Source: Pseudomonas silvicola (lineage in GTDB: Bacteria; Pseudomonadota; Gammaproteobacteria; Pseudomonadales; Pseudomonadaceae). Taken from it: a DNA stretch of 64,000 nt. The first letter of the stretch is position 1. Each line of letters begins with the position of its first letter. Where the stretch lies: assembly GCF_026651855.1 (NCBI RefSeq), contig NZ_CP093280.1, positions 6,098,501 to 6,162,500 of the forward strand. Reading direction: 5' to 3'. Position numbers and translations under genes: made by a program. Positions 9,754 to 19,175 of this stretch are shown here, one piece after another. The notes beneath the pieces were generated by a model that was not told where the DNA came from, made no database searches, and worked only from the letters and a program-made list of their open reading frames with translations.

Positions 9754-10596
9754 GTGCTGGTTCCATTCTTGATCATGCTGCGCGAAGGGATTGAAGCCGC
9801 GCTCATCGTTGGCATCATTGCCAGTTACCTGAAACAGACCGGCCGCGGCCAGTGGATGCCTGCCGTGTGGATCGGCGTGTTCCTGGCAGCCGCCATCGCC
9901 CTGCTGGTGGGCGGTGGCCTGGAGCTCATGAGCGCCGAATTCCCGCAAAAACAACAGGAACTGTTCGAAGGCCTGGTAGGCCTGGTGGCCGTGGTCATTC
10001 TCAGCTCCATGGTGTTCTGGATGCGCAAGGTCGCGCGCTCCATCAAGCACTCCCTGCACGAGTCCATGGACCGCGCCCTGGCCAACGCCAACCATCAGGT
10101 CATTGCCCTGGTCGCCATGGTGTTCTTCGCCGTGGCCCGCGAAGGCCTGGAGACCGTGTTCTTCCTGCTGGCCGTGTTCCAGCAGAGCGAAGGCGCCGGT
10201 GCGCCACTGGGCGCCCTGCTGGGCCTGATGCTGGCGGTAGCCGTGGGTTTCGGTATCTACACCGGCAGCATGCGCCTGAACCTGTCGCTGTTCTTCCGCT
10301 GGACCGGCCTGTTCATCCTGGTGGTGGCCGCTGGCATTCTGGCCAACTCGGTACAGGCGCTGCATGAAGCCGGTATCTGGAACTCGCTGCAGGATGTGGT
10401 CTTCGATGTCAGCGCTACGCTGCCGATGGACGGCCCGGTTGGCTCGGTACTGGCTGGCATGTTCGGCTACCAGGACGCCCCGACCATCAGCACCCTGGGC
10501 GCTTACCTGCTGTACCTGGTGTTCGCCCTGGTCATGTTCTTCCTGCCCGCCAGCGCCCCCGTCGGGCGCAAGCCGGCTCCCGCTACTCACTCCTAA
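9754..10596 (+). CDS. efeU: Ferrous iron permease EfeU (FTR1 family)
   Basis: This 280-residue polytopic membrane protein has about seven hydrophobic segments. It carries the two REGxE iron-binding motifs of the FTR1/OFeT family (LREGIEAALIV near the N terminus and AREGLETVFF near residue 130). It moves iron across the inner membrane, working with EfeO and EfeB. I chose GTG 9754 because the product then begins MLVPFLIMLREG, matching the usual EfeU N terminus; an upstream TTG at 9742 would add four residues. It is the first gene of the operon behind a Fur box, with efeO 14 bp downstream. Confidence 0.94.
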   Translation: MLVPFLIMLREGIEAALIVGIIASYLKQTGRGQWMPAVWIGVFLAAAIALLVGGGLELMSAEFPQKQQELFEGLVGLVAVVILSSMVFWMRKVARSIKHSLHESMDRALANANHQVIALVAMVFFAVAREGLETVFFLLAVFQQSEGAGAPLGALLGLMLAVAVGFGIYTGSMRLNLSLFFRWTGLFILVVAAGILANSVQALHEAGIWNSLQDVVFDVSATLPMDGPVGSVLAGMFGYQDAPTISTLGAYLLYLVFALVMFFLPASAPVGRKPAPATHS

Positions 10597-10610
10597 GGCT
10601 TCTTCCGTCA

Positions 10611-11801
10611 ATGTCCAATCAAGCCCCAGGCCTGTCGCCACGCGTGCTGCGCGTGGCCGTGGCCGGTTCCGTGGTGGTGATGCTCGCCGCCGGTGCACTG
10701 TTCTACTACGCCTCTCAGGTGGCCTCGTCCAAGCGCCAGGCCAACCACGATGAAATCGTCGTCAACATCCACCCGCACAGCTGCGAGCCCAACGCCCTGA
10801 CCATCCCGGCCGGGCATGCGAGCTTTCGCATCGTCAACAAATCCGAGCGCGCGGTGGAGTGGGAGATCCTCGACGGCGTGCTGGTGGTCGAAGAGCGCGA
10901 GAACATCACCCCGGGCATGAGCCAGGTGATCAACGCCAACCTGGCGCCCGGCGACTACGCCATTACCTGCGGCCTGCTCAGCAACCCGCGTGGCACCCTC
11001 ACGGTCACCCCTACCGCCGAGTCCGAAGCCAACGCCAAGGCCCGCCCGGCCATGGTGGCCTTCATCGGCCCACTGTCCGAATACCGCGTGTACCTGAGCC
11101 TGCAAGGCAGCGCCTTGGTGCGTGGGGTCGATGCCTTGAACCAGGCCATCGCCGCAGGCGACCTGGCCGCCGCCCGTGCCGCTTATGTGCCGGCACGCAG
11201 CGCTTACCAGAGCCTGGCGGCTGCGGCCCAGCGTTATTCAGAGCTGGACAACGCTATCAACGCCCGCGCCGACTACTACGAGAAACGCGAGCAGGACCCA
11301 GGCTTCGGCGGCTTCCACCGCCTGGAATACGGCCTGTTCCAGCAGTCGAGCCTGGACGGCCTGGCCCCCGTGGCGCAGAAGCTGGCCACCGACGTCGCTG
11401 CGTTGAAAACCCAACTGCTGGCGCAGAACCTGCCGCCTGAGCAGCTGGTCAGCATCGTGGCGCGCAACATCCGCAGCCTGGCCGAGGTACGCACCAACGG
11501 CGAAGAAGAGCGTTACAGCCACACCGACCTGAGCGGTTTCGCCGCCAACCTGGCGGGCGCGCGCAAAGTGGTCGACCTGCTGCGGCCATTGTTGGCCAAA
11601 TCGGCGGCCGACTTGCTGCCGAAAATCGACGCGGCGCTGAACGACCTGGGTACCCAGCTCGACAGCCTGCGCGACGGCGACGCCTACCGCGCGTACGACA
11701 AGGTCGGTCCGGATCAGCGCAAGCAGATCGCCGACAAGGCCAAGGCACTGGCCGATGCACTCGATGGAATCGATCCCGCCCTGGGCCTCTCGGCCCTGTA
11801 A
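10611..11801 (+). CDS. efeO: Iron uptake protein EfeO (cupredoxin plus M75 imelysin domain)
   Basis: The 396-residue product has an N-terminal hydrophobic segment (~15-35) that exports or anchors it. A cupredoxin-like domain follows (~45-135, with HPHSCEPNAL and a later ITCGLL). The rest is an M75/imelysin-like domain with the HxxE motif at 236-239 (FHRLEYGLF). Two-domain EfeO proteins are periplasmic iron-binding partners of EfeU. The order efeU-efeO-efeB is standard. The imelysin domain is a paralogue of the EfeM-like genes downstream. Confidence 0.94.
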   Translation: MSNQAPGLSPRVLRVAVAGSVVVMLAAGALFYYASQVASSKRQANHDEIVVNIHPHSCEPNALTIPAGHASFRIVNKSERAVEWEILDGVLVVEERENITPGMSQVINANLAPGDYAITCGLLSNPRGTLTVTPTAESEANAKARPAMVAFIGPLSEYRVYLSLQGSALVRGVDALNQAIAAGDLAAARAAYVPARSAYQSLAAAAQRYSELDNAINARADYYEKREQDPGFGGFHRLEYGLFQQSSLDGLAPVAQKLATDVAALKTQLLAQNLPPEQLVSIVARNIRSLAEVRTNGEEERYSHTDLSGFAANLAGARKVVDLLRPLLAKSAADLLPKIDAALNDLGTQLDSLRDGDAYRAYDKVGPDQRKQIADKAKALADALDGIDPALGLSAL

Positions 11802-11819
11802 CACAGACGACAGACACAC

Positions 11820-13127
11820 ATGAGCGACTCGAAAAACAGCAACACCCCTGTCGACGCCCAGCGGCGCCGTGTATTGATGGGCATGGGCGCCGCCGGCGTC
11901 GCCCTGGCTGGCGGCGCCCTGAGCTGCCCGGCCATGGCGGCTGCCGAGGCCCAGGTGGCTGAAGCGCCGAAAAGCGACAAGACCCAGGACCGCCACGACT
12001 ACCACGGCGTGCACCAGAGCGGCATCGTCACGCCGCGCCCGGCGGCCGGCATGATGGTGGCCTTCGACGTGCTGGCGGCTGACCGCAAGGATCTGGAGCG
12101 CCTGTTCAAGCTGCTGGACCAGCGCATCAAGTTCCTGATGACCGGCGGCGAAGTGCAGGAAATCGACCCGAAACTGCCACCCGTGGACTCCGGCATCCTC
12201 GGCCCGGTCGTCACCCCGGACAACCTGACCATCACCGTGTCGGTGGGCGCCTCGCTGTTCGACGAGCGTTTCGGCCTGGAACACGCCAAGCCCAAGCACC
12301 TGATCCAGATGGTCGGTTTTCCCAACGACGCCCTGGAGCCAGCCCTGTGCCACGGCGACCTGACGCTGCAGTTCTGCTCCAACACCCCGGACACCAACAT
12401 TCACGCCCTGCGTGACATCGTCAAGAACATGCCGGACCTGCTGCTGGTGCGCTGGAAACAGGAAGGCACCGTGCCGGCCCAGGCGCCGAAGAAGCCCAGC
12501 GAGCCGGCCGAAAGCGCGCGCAACTTCCTTGGTTTCCGCGACGGCTCGGCCAACCCGGACTCCAACGACAACAAGGCCATGGACGCCATCGTCTGGGTGC
12601 AACCGGGCAGCGAAGAGCCGGCCTGGGCCGCCAACGGCAGCTACCAGGCCGTGCGCCTGATCCGCAACTTCGTCGAGCGCTGGGACCGTACCCCCCTGCA
12701 AGAGCAGGAAAGCATCTTCGGCCGCAAGAAGATCACCGGTGCGCCGTTCGATGGTGCCACCGAGCATGACGTACCGGACTACCACAAAGACCCGGAAGGC
12801 AAGCTCACCCGGCTGGACTCGCACATTCGCCTGGCCAACCCGCGCACGCCCGAGTCCCAGGCCAACCTGATCCTGCGCCGCCCGTTCAACTACTCCAATG
12901 GCGTGAACAAGAACGGCCAGCTGGACATGGGCCTGCTGTTTATCTGCTACCAGGCCAACCTGGAGAAAGGTTTCATCACCGTGCAGACCCGCCTTAACGG
13001 CGAGCCGCTGGAGGAGTACCTCAAGCCCATGGGCGGCGGTTATTTCTTCACCCTGCCGGGGGTAAAAAACGACCAGGACTTCATCGGTCGTTCATTGCTG
13101 CAAGCTTCCAACACCAAAAACGCTTAA
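11820..13127 (+). CDS. efeB: Deferrochelatase/DyP-type peroxidase EfeB
   Basis: The 435-residue product has a twin-arginine signal ([18 protein letters not shown]) with the haem enzyme exported to the periplasm. The DyP signature GFRDG is present, as is the SHIRLANPR segment that holds the proximal haem His in this family. EfeB oxidises ferrous iron or releases it from haem for EfeU. The gene is intact. Its last 85 codons (from 12871) form the start of the 1452-bp duplicated segment, so a second copy of this 3' end lies at 14323-14579. Confidence 0.95.
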   Translation: MSDSKNSNTPVDAQRRRVLMGMGAAGVALAGGALSCPAMAAAEAQVAEAPKSDKTQDRHDYHGVHQSGIVTPRPAAGMMVAFDVLAADRKDLERLFKLLDQRIKFLMTGGEVQEIDPKLPPVDSGILGPVVTPDNLTITVSVGASLFDERFGLEHAKPKHLIQMVGFPNDALEPALCHGDLTLQFCSNTPDTNIHALRDIVKNMPDLLLVRWKQEGTVPAQAPKKPSEPAESARNFLGFRDGSANPDSNDNKAMDAIVWVQPGSEEPAWAANGSYQAVRLIRNFVERWDRTPLQEQESIFGRKKITGAPFDGATEHDVPDYHKDPEGKLTRLDSHIRLANPRTPESQANLILRRPFNYSNGVNKNGQLDMGLLFICYQANLEKGFITVQTRLNGEPLEEYLKPMGGGYFFTLPGVKNDQDFIGRSLLQASNTKNA

Positions 13128-13154
13128 GTCTTTGACAACATCGGGGATCCTTTC

Positions 13155-13982
13155 ATGAAGAAGTCGCCACTCGCTTTGCTGCTGTCCCTTGGTTTGCTGC
13201 ACGCTCCGGTCTCGGCCTTCGCCGCCGACAACTCGGCCCTGGACCTGGTCCAGCCGATCTCCGACTACAAGATCTACGTGACCGAAGAGCTGGACAAGCT
13301 GGGCAGCGAAACCCAGAAGTTCACCGATGCCATCAAGAAGGGCGACCTGGAAACAGCCAAAAAGCTGTATGCCCCGACCCGCGTTCACTATGAAGCCATC
13401 GAGCCGATCGCCGAACTGTTCAGCGACCTGGACGCCTCGATCGACTCACGCGTCGACGACCACGAGAAAGGCGTGACCGCCGAGGACTTCACCGGCTTCC
13501 ACCGCCTGGAATACAGCCTGTACTCGGAAAAGACCACCAAAGGCCTGGAAGCCCTGGCTGACAAGCTGAACAACGACGTGAAGGACCTGCAGACCCGCGT
13601 GGCCGGCCTGACCTTCCCGCCGGAGAAAGTGGTAGGCGGCGCGGCCGCACTGATGGAAGAAGTGGCGGCCACCAAGGTCAGCGGTGAAGAAGACCGTTAC
13701 AGCCACACCGACCTGTATGACTTCCAGGGCAACGTTGACGGCGCGAAGAAAATCTTCGAACTGTTCAAGCCGCAAGTGCAGAAGAAAGACGCGGCCTTCG
13801 TGACCAAGGTTGAAAAGAACTTCGGCACCGTGGACAAGATCCTGGCCAAGTACAAGACCAAGGACGGCGGCTACGAGACCTATGACAAGGTCAAGGACGC
13901 TGACCGCAAGGCCCTCATCGGCCCGGTCAACACCCTGGCAGAAGACCTGTCCACCCTGCGTGGCAAGCTGGGTCTGAACTAA
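13155..13982 (+). CDS. efeM: EfeM-like periplasmic imelysin/M75 protein, copy 1
   Basis: The 275-residue product has a clear signal peptide (~1-24, ending SAFAAD) and a single M75 domain with HxxE at 116-119 (GFHRLEYSLY). It lacks the cupredoxin domain of EfeO and so corresponds to the short EfeO/EfeM type of iron-binding protein. It lies 27 bp after efeB in the same operon. The protein is identical to the copy at 14607-15434. Confidence 0.93.
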   Translation: MKKSPLALLLSLGLLHAPVSAFAADNSALDLVQPISDYKIYVTEELDKLGSETQKFTDAIKKGDLETAKKLYAPTRVHYEAIEPIAELFSDLDASIDSRVDDHEKGVTAEDFTGFHRLEYSLYSEKTTKGLEALADKLNNDVKDLQTRVAGLTFPPEKVVGGAAALMEEVAATKVSGEEDRYSHTDLYDFQGNVDGAKKIFELFKPQVQKKDAAFVTKVEKNFGTVDKILAKYKTKDGGYETYDKVKDADRKALIGPVNTLAEDLSTLRGKLGLN

Positions 13983-13991
13983 GGTTGTGCC

Positions 13992-14020
13992 TGTAGCCGC
14001 TGCCCAGGGCAGCGGCTACA
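13992..14020 (+). terminator. Hairpin after efeM copy 1
   Basis: A perfect 13-bp inverted repeat (TGTAGCCGCTGCC, loop CAG, GGCAGCGGCTACA) lies 10 bp after the efeM stop. It lacks a clear T-run, so it may be a processing or partial termination site, or a solitary REP-like element. It is repeated at 15444-15472. Confidence 0.55.
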
Positions 14021-14144
14021 TCGGCTGTATTGATCGCCCTGCAACACCCCCGCCAATAACACCCCCTCGCACTTGTCCCCTGCCCTGCCGCGCATTAGAT
14101 TGTTCAATGATCTGACGCCTCCAGAATAAGCAAAAGGGATAACC

Positions 14145-14579
14145 ATGGCGCTTACCGACCAATCCACCGCCGTGCGCAGCGGTGAAGAGCTCGATGCCGC
14201 GCGTATCGACCCGTACCTCAAGGCGCACATCCCCGGCCTCACCGGCACGCCAAGCATCAGCCAGTTCCCCGGCGGCGCTTCGAACCTGACCTACCTGGTC
14301 ACCTACCCCGAACAGGAATTCGTCCTGCGCCGCCCGTTCAACTACTCCAATGGCGTGAACAAGAACGGCCAGCTGGACATGGGCCTGCTGTTTATCTGCT
14401 ACCAGGCCAACCTGGAGAAAGGTTTCATCACCGTGCAGACCCGCCTTAACGGCGAGCCGCTGGAGGAGTACCTCAAGCCCATGGGCGGCGGTTATTTCTT
14501 CACCCTGCCGGGGGTAAAAAACGACCAGGACTTCATCGGTCGTTCATTGCTGCAAGCTTCCAACACCAAAAACGCTTAA
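14145..14579 (+). pseudogene. Hybrid ORF: kinase 5' end fused in frame to efeB 3' end
   Basis: The 144-codon frame begins with the first ~61 residues of the phosphotransferase ([10 protein letters not shown]... to FVLRRP). It continues with the last ~83 residues of EfeB ([10 protein letters not shown] onward). The join is at the 14-bp sequence common to both genes, and the frame is kept by chance or necessity. It keeps the kinase gene's own start region, so it may be translated. Neither half holds the catalytic residues of its parent, so I treat it as a by-product of the duplication. Confidence 0.9.
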
Positions 14580-14606
14580 GTCTTTGACAACATCGGGGAT
14601 CCTTTC

Positions 14607-15434
14607 ATGAAGAAGTCGCCACTCGCTTTGCTGCTGTCCCTTGGTTTGCTGCACGCTCCGGTCTCGGCCTTCGCCGCCGACAACTCGGCCCTGGACCTGG
14701 TCCAGCCGATCTCCGACTACAAGATCTACGTGACCGAAGAGCTGGACAAGCTGGGCAGCGAAACCCAGAAGTTCACCGATGCCATCAAGAAGGGCGACCT
14801 GGAAACAGCCAAAAAGCTGTATGCCCCGACCCGCGTTCACTATGAAGCCATCGAGCCGATCGCCGAACTGTTCAGCGACCTGGACGCCTCGATCGACTCA
14901 CGCGTCGACGACCACGAGAAAGGCGTGACCGCCGAGGACTTCACCGGCTTCCACCGCCTGGAATACAGCCTGTACTCGGAAAAGACCACCAAAGGCCTGG
15001 AAGCCCTGGCTGACAAGCTGAACAACGACGTGAAGGACCTGCAGACCCGCGTGGCCGGCCTGACCTTCCCGCCGGAGAAAGTGGTAGGCGGCGCGGCCGC
15101 ACTGATGGAAGAAGTGGCGGCCACCAAGGTCAGCGGTGAAGAAGACCGTTACAGCCACACCGACCTGTATGACTTCCAGGGCAACGTTGACGGCGCGAAG
15201 AAAATCTTCGAACTGTTCAAGCCGCAAGTGCAGAAGAAAGACGCGGCCTTCGTGACCAAGGTTGAAAAGAACTTCGGCACCGTGGACAAGATCCTGGCCA
15301 AGTACAAGACCAAGGACGGCGGCTACGAGACCTATGACAAGGTCAAGGACGCTGACCGCAAGGCCCTCATCGGCCCGGTCAACACCCTGGCAGAAGACCT
15401 GTCCACCCTGCGTGGCAAGCTGGGTCTGAACTAA
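14607..15434 (+). CDS. efeM: EfeM-like periplasmic imelysin/M75 protein, copy 2
   Basis: The protein is identical in all 275 residues to the copy at 13155-13982, with the same upstream 27 bp. It is intact with signal peptide and HxxE motif. Whether it is transcribed from the efe promoter or stopped by the hairpin at 13992 is unknown. It exists only because of the tandem duplication, or because of an assembly error that mimics one. Confidence 0.85.
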   Translation: MKKSPLALLLSLGLLHAPVSAFAADNSALDLVQPISDYKIYVTEELDKLGSETQKFTDAIKKGDLETAKKLYAPTRVHYEAIEPIAELFSDLDASIDSRVDDHEKGVTAEDFTGFHRLEYSLYSEKTTKGLEALADKLNNDVKDLQTRVAGLTFPPEKVVGGAAALMEEVAATKVSGEEDRYSHTDLYDFQGNVDGAKKIFELFKPQVQKKDAAFVTKVEKNFGTVDKILAKYKTKDGGYETYDKVKDADRKALIGPVNTLAEDLSTLRGKLGLN

Positions 15435-15443
15435 GGTTGTGCC

Positions 15444-15472
15444 TGTAGCCGCTGCCCAGGGCAGCGGCTACA
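15444..15472 (+). terminator. Hairpin after efeM copy 2
   Basis: This is the duplicate of the perfect 13-bp inverted repeat at 13992-14020, here placed before the intact kinase gene. Confidence 0.55.
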
Positions 15473-15596
15473 TCGGCTGTATTGATCGCCCTGCAACACC
15501 CCCGCCAATAACACCCCCTCGCACTTGTCCCCTGCCCTGCCGCGCATTAGATTGTTCAATGATCTGACGCCTCCAGAATAAGCAAAAGGGATAACC

Positions 15597-16664
15597 ATGG
15601 CGCTTACCGACCAGTCCACCGCCGTGCGCAGCGGTGAAGAGCTCGATGCCGCGCGTATCGACCCGTACCTCAAGGCGCACATCCCCGGCCTCACCGGCAC
15701 GCCAACCATCAGCCAGTTCCCCGGCGGCGCTTCGAACCTGACCTACCTGGTCACCTACCCCGAACAGGAATTCGTCCTGCGCCGCCCGCCCTTCGGGCAC
15801 AAGGCCAAGTCTGCCCATGACATGGGCCGCGAATACCGCATCCTCAACCAGCTCAACGCCGGGTTCCCCTACTGCCCCAAGGCCTACGCGCACTGCACCG
15901 ACGAATCGGTGATCGGTGCCGAGTTCTACGTGATGGAGCGGGTCAAAGGCATCATCCTGCGCTCGGACATTCCCGCCGAATTGGGCCTCGACCCGCAGAA
16001 GACCCGCGCCCTGTGCCACAACTTCATCGACAAGTTCGCCGACCTGCACCGGGTGGATTACGCCGCCTGCGGCCTGGCCGACCTGGGCAAGCCCGAAGGC
16101 TACGTGGCACGCCAGATCAGTGGCTGGAGCGACCGCTACGACAAGGCCCGCACCCCGGATGCCCCGGCGTGGGACAGCGTCAAGGCATGGCTGGCGGACA
16201 AGCAACCGGCCGACCACCCCAAGCCTGCCATCGTGCACAACGACTACCGCTTCGACAACGTCATCCTCGACGCCCAGGACCCGATGCAGATCATCGGCGT
16301 GCTGGACTGGGAGCTGACTACCCTGGGTGACCCGCTGATGGACCTGGGCAACACCCTGGCCTACTGGATACAGGCCGATGACCCGGCGCCGGTGCAACTG
16401 ATGCGCCGCCAGCCCAGCCACGCACCCGGCATGCTGACACGCCGCGAATTCGTCGACTACTACGCCGAACGGGCCGGCATCCAGGTGGACAACTTCGACT
16501 TCTATTACACCTATGGCCTGTTCCGCCTGGCCGGCATCGTGCAGCAGATCTACTACCGCTTCTTCCACGGCCAGACCCAGGACAAGCGCTTCGCCCAGTT
16601 CATTCACATGAACAAACTGCTGGAACAGATGAGCCTGAACGTCATCAAGCACTCCACCCTGTAA
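15597..16664 (+). CDS. APH-fold phosphotransferase (ACAD10-type acyl-hydroxyl kinase-like)
   Basis: The 355-residue product carries the aminoglycoside-phosphotransferase fold with the catalytic HNDYRFDN loop and the metal-binding DWE (VLDWELTTLGDP). Its length and pattern fit the group related to the kinase domain of ACAD10/11, thought to act on 4-hydroxyacyl-CoA. Specific function here is inferred. An AAAAGGGATAACC ribosome site precedes the ATG. It is followed 10 bp later by the SDR gene, so the two are an operon. Its 5' end is duplicated at 14145. Confidence 0.88.
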   Translation: MALTDQSTAVRSGEELDAARIDPYLKAHIPGLTGTPTISQFPGGASNLTYLVTYPEQEFVLRRPPFGHKAKSAHDMGREYRILNQLNAGFPYCPKAYAHCTDESVIGAEFYVMERVKGIILRSDIPAELGLDPQKTRALCHNFIDKFADLHRVDYAACGLADLGKPEGYVARQISGWSDRYDKARTPDAPAWDSVKAWLADKQPADHPKPAIVHNDYRFDNVILDAQDPMQIIGVLDWELTTLGDPLMDLGNTLAYWIQADDPAPVQLMRRQPSHAPGMLTRREFVDYYAERAGIQVDNFDFYYTYGLFRLAGIVQQIYYRFFHGQTQDKRFAQFIHMNKLLEQMSLNVIKHSTL

Positions 16665-16674
16665 GGAAACCGAG

Positions 16675-17442
16675 ATGTCCAAGACGCAATTGTTCGACCT
16701 CGACGGCAAGATCGCCTTCGTTTCCGGCGCCAGCCGCGGCATCGGCGAAGCCATCGCCAAACTGCTGGCCCAGCAGGGCGCCCATGTGATCGTCTCCAGC
16801 CGCAAGCTGGACGGTTGCCAGCAAGTGGCCGATGCCATCATCGCCGAGGGTGGCAAGGCCACCGCCATCGCCTGCCATATTGGCGAGATGGAGCAGATCC
16901 AGCAGGTGTTCGCCGCCCTCCGCGAGCAGTTCGGGCGCTTGGACATCCTGGTCAACAACGCCGCCACCAACCCGCAATTCTGCAACGTGCTGGACACCGA
17001 CCTGGGCGCGTTCCAGAAGACCGTGGACGTGAATATTCGCGGTTACTTCTTCATGTCGGTGGAAGCCGGCAAGCTCATGCGTGAGCACGGCGGTGGCAGC
17101 ATCATCAACGTCGCTTCCATCAACGGCATATCGCCAGGGATTTTTCAGGGCATCTACTCGGTGACCAAGGCGGCGGTGATCAACATGACCAAGGTATTCG
17201 CCAAGGAGTGCGCGCAGTTCGGTATCCGCTGCAACGCCCTGCTGCCGGGCCTGACCGATACCAAGTTTGCCTCGGCACTGGTCAAGAACGACGCCATCCT
17301 CAATACCGCTCTGGCGCAGATCCCCCTGAAACGTGTCGCCGCGCCCAGCGAAATGGCCGGCACCGTGTTGTACCTGGCCAGTGATGCGTCCAGCTACACC
17401 ACAGGCGTGGCGTTGAACGTGGATGGTGGTTTCCTGTCCTGA
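16675..17442 (+). CDS. SDR-family oxidoreductase
   Basis: The 255-residue classical short-chain dehydrogenase has the nucleotide-binding SGASRGIGEA, the NNAATN segment, and the catalytic Ser plus YSVTK (YxxxK). It ends VDGGFLS like many 3-oxoacyl-reductase relatives. The substrate is unknown; pairing with the acyl kinase-like gene suggests hydroxyacyl or related metabolism. GGAAACCGAG precedes the ATG. Confidence 0.92.
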   Translation: MSKTQLFDLDGKIAFVSGASRGIGEAIAKLLAQQGAHVIVSSRKLDGCQQVADAIIAEGGKATAIACHIGEMEQIQQVFAALREQFGRLDILVNNAATNPQFCNVLDTDLGAFQKTVDVNIRGYFFMSVEAGKLMREHGGGSIINVASINGISPGIFQGIYSVTKAAVINMTKVFAKECAQFGIRCNALLPGLTDTKFASALVKNDAILNTALAQIPLKRVAAPSEMAGTVLYLASDASSYTTGVALNVDGGFLS

Positions 17443-17446
17443 GCCG

Positions 17447-17476
17447 GAAGCTCGCTGGCGTGCCAGCGAGCTTTTT
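17447..17476 (+). terminator. Rho-independent terminator after the SDR gene
   Basis: AAGCTCGCTGGC and GCCAGCGAGCTT form a perfect stem with a 2-nt loop, followed by TTTTT. It lies directly after the SDR stop codon. Confidence 0.92.
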
Positions 17477-17494
17477 CCGCCCCAAGGGGCTAAA

Positions 17495-18301
17495 ATGCGC
17501 GCCCCGCCAAAAACAATGATCTACCCAATGCCCTTCGAACTCAGTACCGACCCCACTACCCTGCTCATTCTCGCCATCGTCGCCTTCGTCGCCGGTTTCA
17601 TCGATGCCATCGCTGGCGGCGGTGGGCTGCTGACCACCCCGGCGCTGTTGACCGCCGGCCTGCCACCGCATCTGGTGCTGGGCACCAACAAGCTCAGTTC
17701 CACCTTCGGCTCGGCGACCGCCAGCTTCACGTTCATTCGCCGCAAACTGTTCCACCCCCGTGAATGGTGGCCGGCGCTGATCTTCACCCTGGTGGGCTCG
17801 CTGATCGGCGCCGTGGCCGCGCACTACATGCCCTCGGAGTGGCTGAACAAGATGCTGCCGGTGATCGTCTTCGCCTGTGGTATCTACCTGCTGTTCGGCG
17901 GCACGCCCAAGGGGCCGGTGGACAGCCATGCGGTGATCAAGCAGAAACGCCAGATTCCCCAAGGCCTTGCACTGGGCTTTTATGACGGCGTGGCCGGGCC
18001 CGGCACTGGGGCGTTCTGGACCGTGACCTCGATGCTGATGTACCCCATCGACCTGGTGCGTGCCAGCGGCGTGGCACGCAGCATGAACTTCGTCAGCAAC
18101 GCGGCGGCGCTGGCGGTGTTCATCATCAACGGCAGCGTGGACTGGCTGATCGGCCTGAGCATGGGTATCTGCCTGATGGTGGGGGCCTTCTTCGGCGCCC
18201 GCAGCGCCATCAGCGGTGGGGCGAAGTTCATTCGCCCGGTGTTCATCACCGTGGTGCTGGGGCTCACCGTGCGCCTGGCCTGGCAGCACTGGTTCGCCTG
18301 A
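17495..18301 (+). CDS. TSUP-family membrane permease (TauE/SafE-like)
   Basis: The ~268-residue polytopic protein has about eight hydrophobic helices and the typical GFIDAIAGGGGLLTTPALL start and a second repeat near FYDGVAGPGTGAFW. TSUP proteins export or import small sulfur-containing or organic anions; the substrate is unknown. I chose ATG 17495 because AAGGGG lies 5 nt upstream. ATG 17528 would give the N terminus MPFELSTDP seen in many relatives and is a real alternative. Confidence 0.88.
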   Translation: MRAPPKTMIYPMPFELSTDPTTLLILAIVAFVAGFIDAIAGGGGLLTTPALLTAGLPPHLVLGTNKLSSTFGSATASFTFIRRKLFHPREWWPALIFTLVGSLIGAVAAHYMPSEWLNKMLPVIVFACGIYLLFGGTPKGPVDSHAVIKQKRQIPQGLALGFYDGVAGPGTGAFWTVTSMLMYPIDLVRASGVARSMNFVSNAAALAVFIINGSVDWLIGLSMGICLMVGAFFGARSAISGGAKFIRPVFITVVLGLTVRLAWQHWFA

Positions 18302-18324
18302 AGCGGCCCCCTCCGGGACCGGCG

Positions 18325-19155
18325 TCAGCCCGGGAGGACCGGCGCAGGCAGGCCCAGGCGCTCGGCCACGTAGTGATCGATCAGGTATCGCGCGATAGAC
18401 CGCGACGCCGGCAATGGCGGCAGGTCGTGCACATTGAACCACTGCGCATCCTCGATCTCGTCCGCCTGGGGCACGATCTCGCCGCTGTCGTACTCGGCGT
18501 GGAAACCCAGCATCATCGAATGGGGGAACGGCCAGCACTGGCTGCCCATGTAGCGGATGTTGCGGACCGTGACCTGCACCTCCTCCATCACTTCGCGGCG
18601 CACACAGTCTTCAGCCGATTCGCCCGGCTCGGCGAAGCCGGCCAGGGTGCTGTAGACACCGGTGACGAAGCGCGGTGAACGAGCCAGCAGAATCTCGTCC
18701 CCGCGCGTGATCAGCACGATCATGCTCGGCGAGATGCGCGGGTAGCTGCGCAGGTCGCACGCCTGGCAGTACATGGCGCGCTCCCAGTGAATCTGGGTCA
18801 TGGCCTGGCCACAGCTGCCACAGAAACGATGCTCGCGTGCCCAGGTGCCGATCTGGGCGGCGTAGGCGAGCATTTTGTAGGTATCGAAGTCACCCTGCAT
18901 CATGAACTGGCGCAGGCCTTGCCATTGCACCCCTTCCCATTCGGCCGCGCCGTGCAGCTCCAGCAAGTACACCGGCTCACCGTCGAAATGGCCGATGCCG
19001 TGCTCGGCCAGCACGTCCAGGGGCTGTTTCTTCAGCCATTCACGGGGAAACAGCACGCCATTGGCGTCGAAGGCGAAGCCCTGGGCGCAGCGGGCCACGG
19101 CCCAGCCCCCGGGCTGGCTGGTATCCAGTACTGCGGTGGTCCAGCGTTGAGACAT
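18325..19155 (-). CDS. nudC: NAD(+) diphosphatase / NADH pyrophosphatase NudC
   Basis: The 276-residue protein has a zinc ribbon of two Cys pairs (CGSCGQ and CQAC) followed by a Nudix box ([21 protein letters not shown]). NudC hydrolyses NAD(H) to NMN(H) and AMP and removes NAD caps from RNA. All signature Glu residues are present. It is convergent with the TSUP gene and lies 20 bp downstream of the isomerase gene on the same strand. Confidence 0.95.
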   Translation of the reverse strand: MSQRWTTAVLDTSQPGGWAVARCAQGFAFDANGVLFPREWLKKQPLDVLAEHGIGHFDGEPVYLLELHGAAEWEGVQWQGLRQFMMQGDFDTYKMLAYAAQIGTWAREHRFCGSCGQAMTQIHWERAMYCQACDLRSYPRISPSMIVLITRGDEILLARSPRFVTGVYSTLAGFAEPGESAEDCVRREVMEEVQVTVRNIRYMGSQCWPFPHSMMLGFHAEYDSGEIVPQADEIEDAQWFNVHDLPPLPASRSIARYLIDHYVAERLGLPAPVLPG

Positions 19156-19175
19156 CAGGGGCTCCTTGTGTGATA

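Larger units (their letters stand above)
12871..14322 (+). repeat. First copy of a 1452-bp tandem direct repeat
   Basis: This segment carries the efeB 3' end, the first efeM gene and the first 5' end of the kinase gene. It is followed immediately by a second copy. The shared seam sequence TCCTGCGCCGCCCG (14 bp) occurs at 12871, 14323 and 15775, each 1452 bp apart. I found only two base differences between the copies (14162 A against 15614 G, and 14254 G against 15706 C). Both lie within about 160 bp of the seam. Confidence 0.95.
14323..15774 (+). repeat. Second copy of the 1452-bp tandem direct repeat
   Basis: This is near-identical to 12871-14322 and holds an efeB 3' fragment, the second efeM and the true 5' end of the kinase gene. 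The intact kinase continues beyond 15788. Confidence 0.95.

Noticed and set aside
11238-12824. 528-codon open frame on the minus strand
   Set aside because: Antisense to efeO and efeB; no family pattern.
14145-14579. Hybrid ORF as a new functional gene
   Set aside because: It is exactly two truncated genes joined at a 14-bp shared sequence and lacks the catalytic parts of both.
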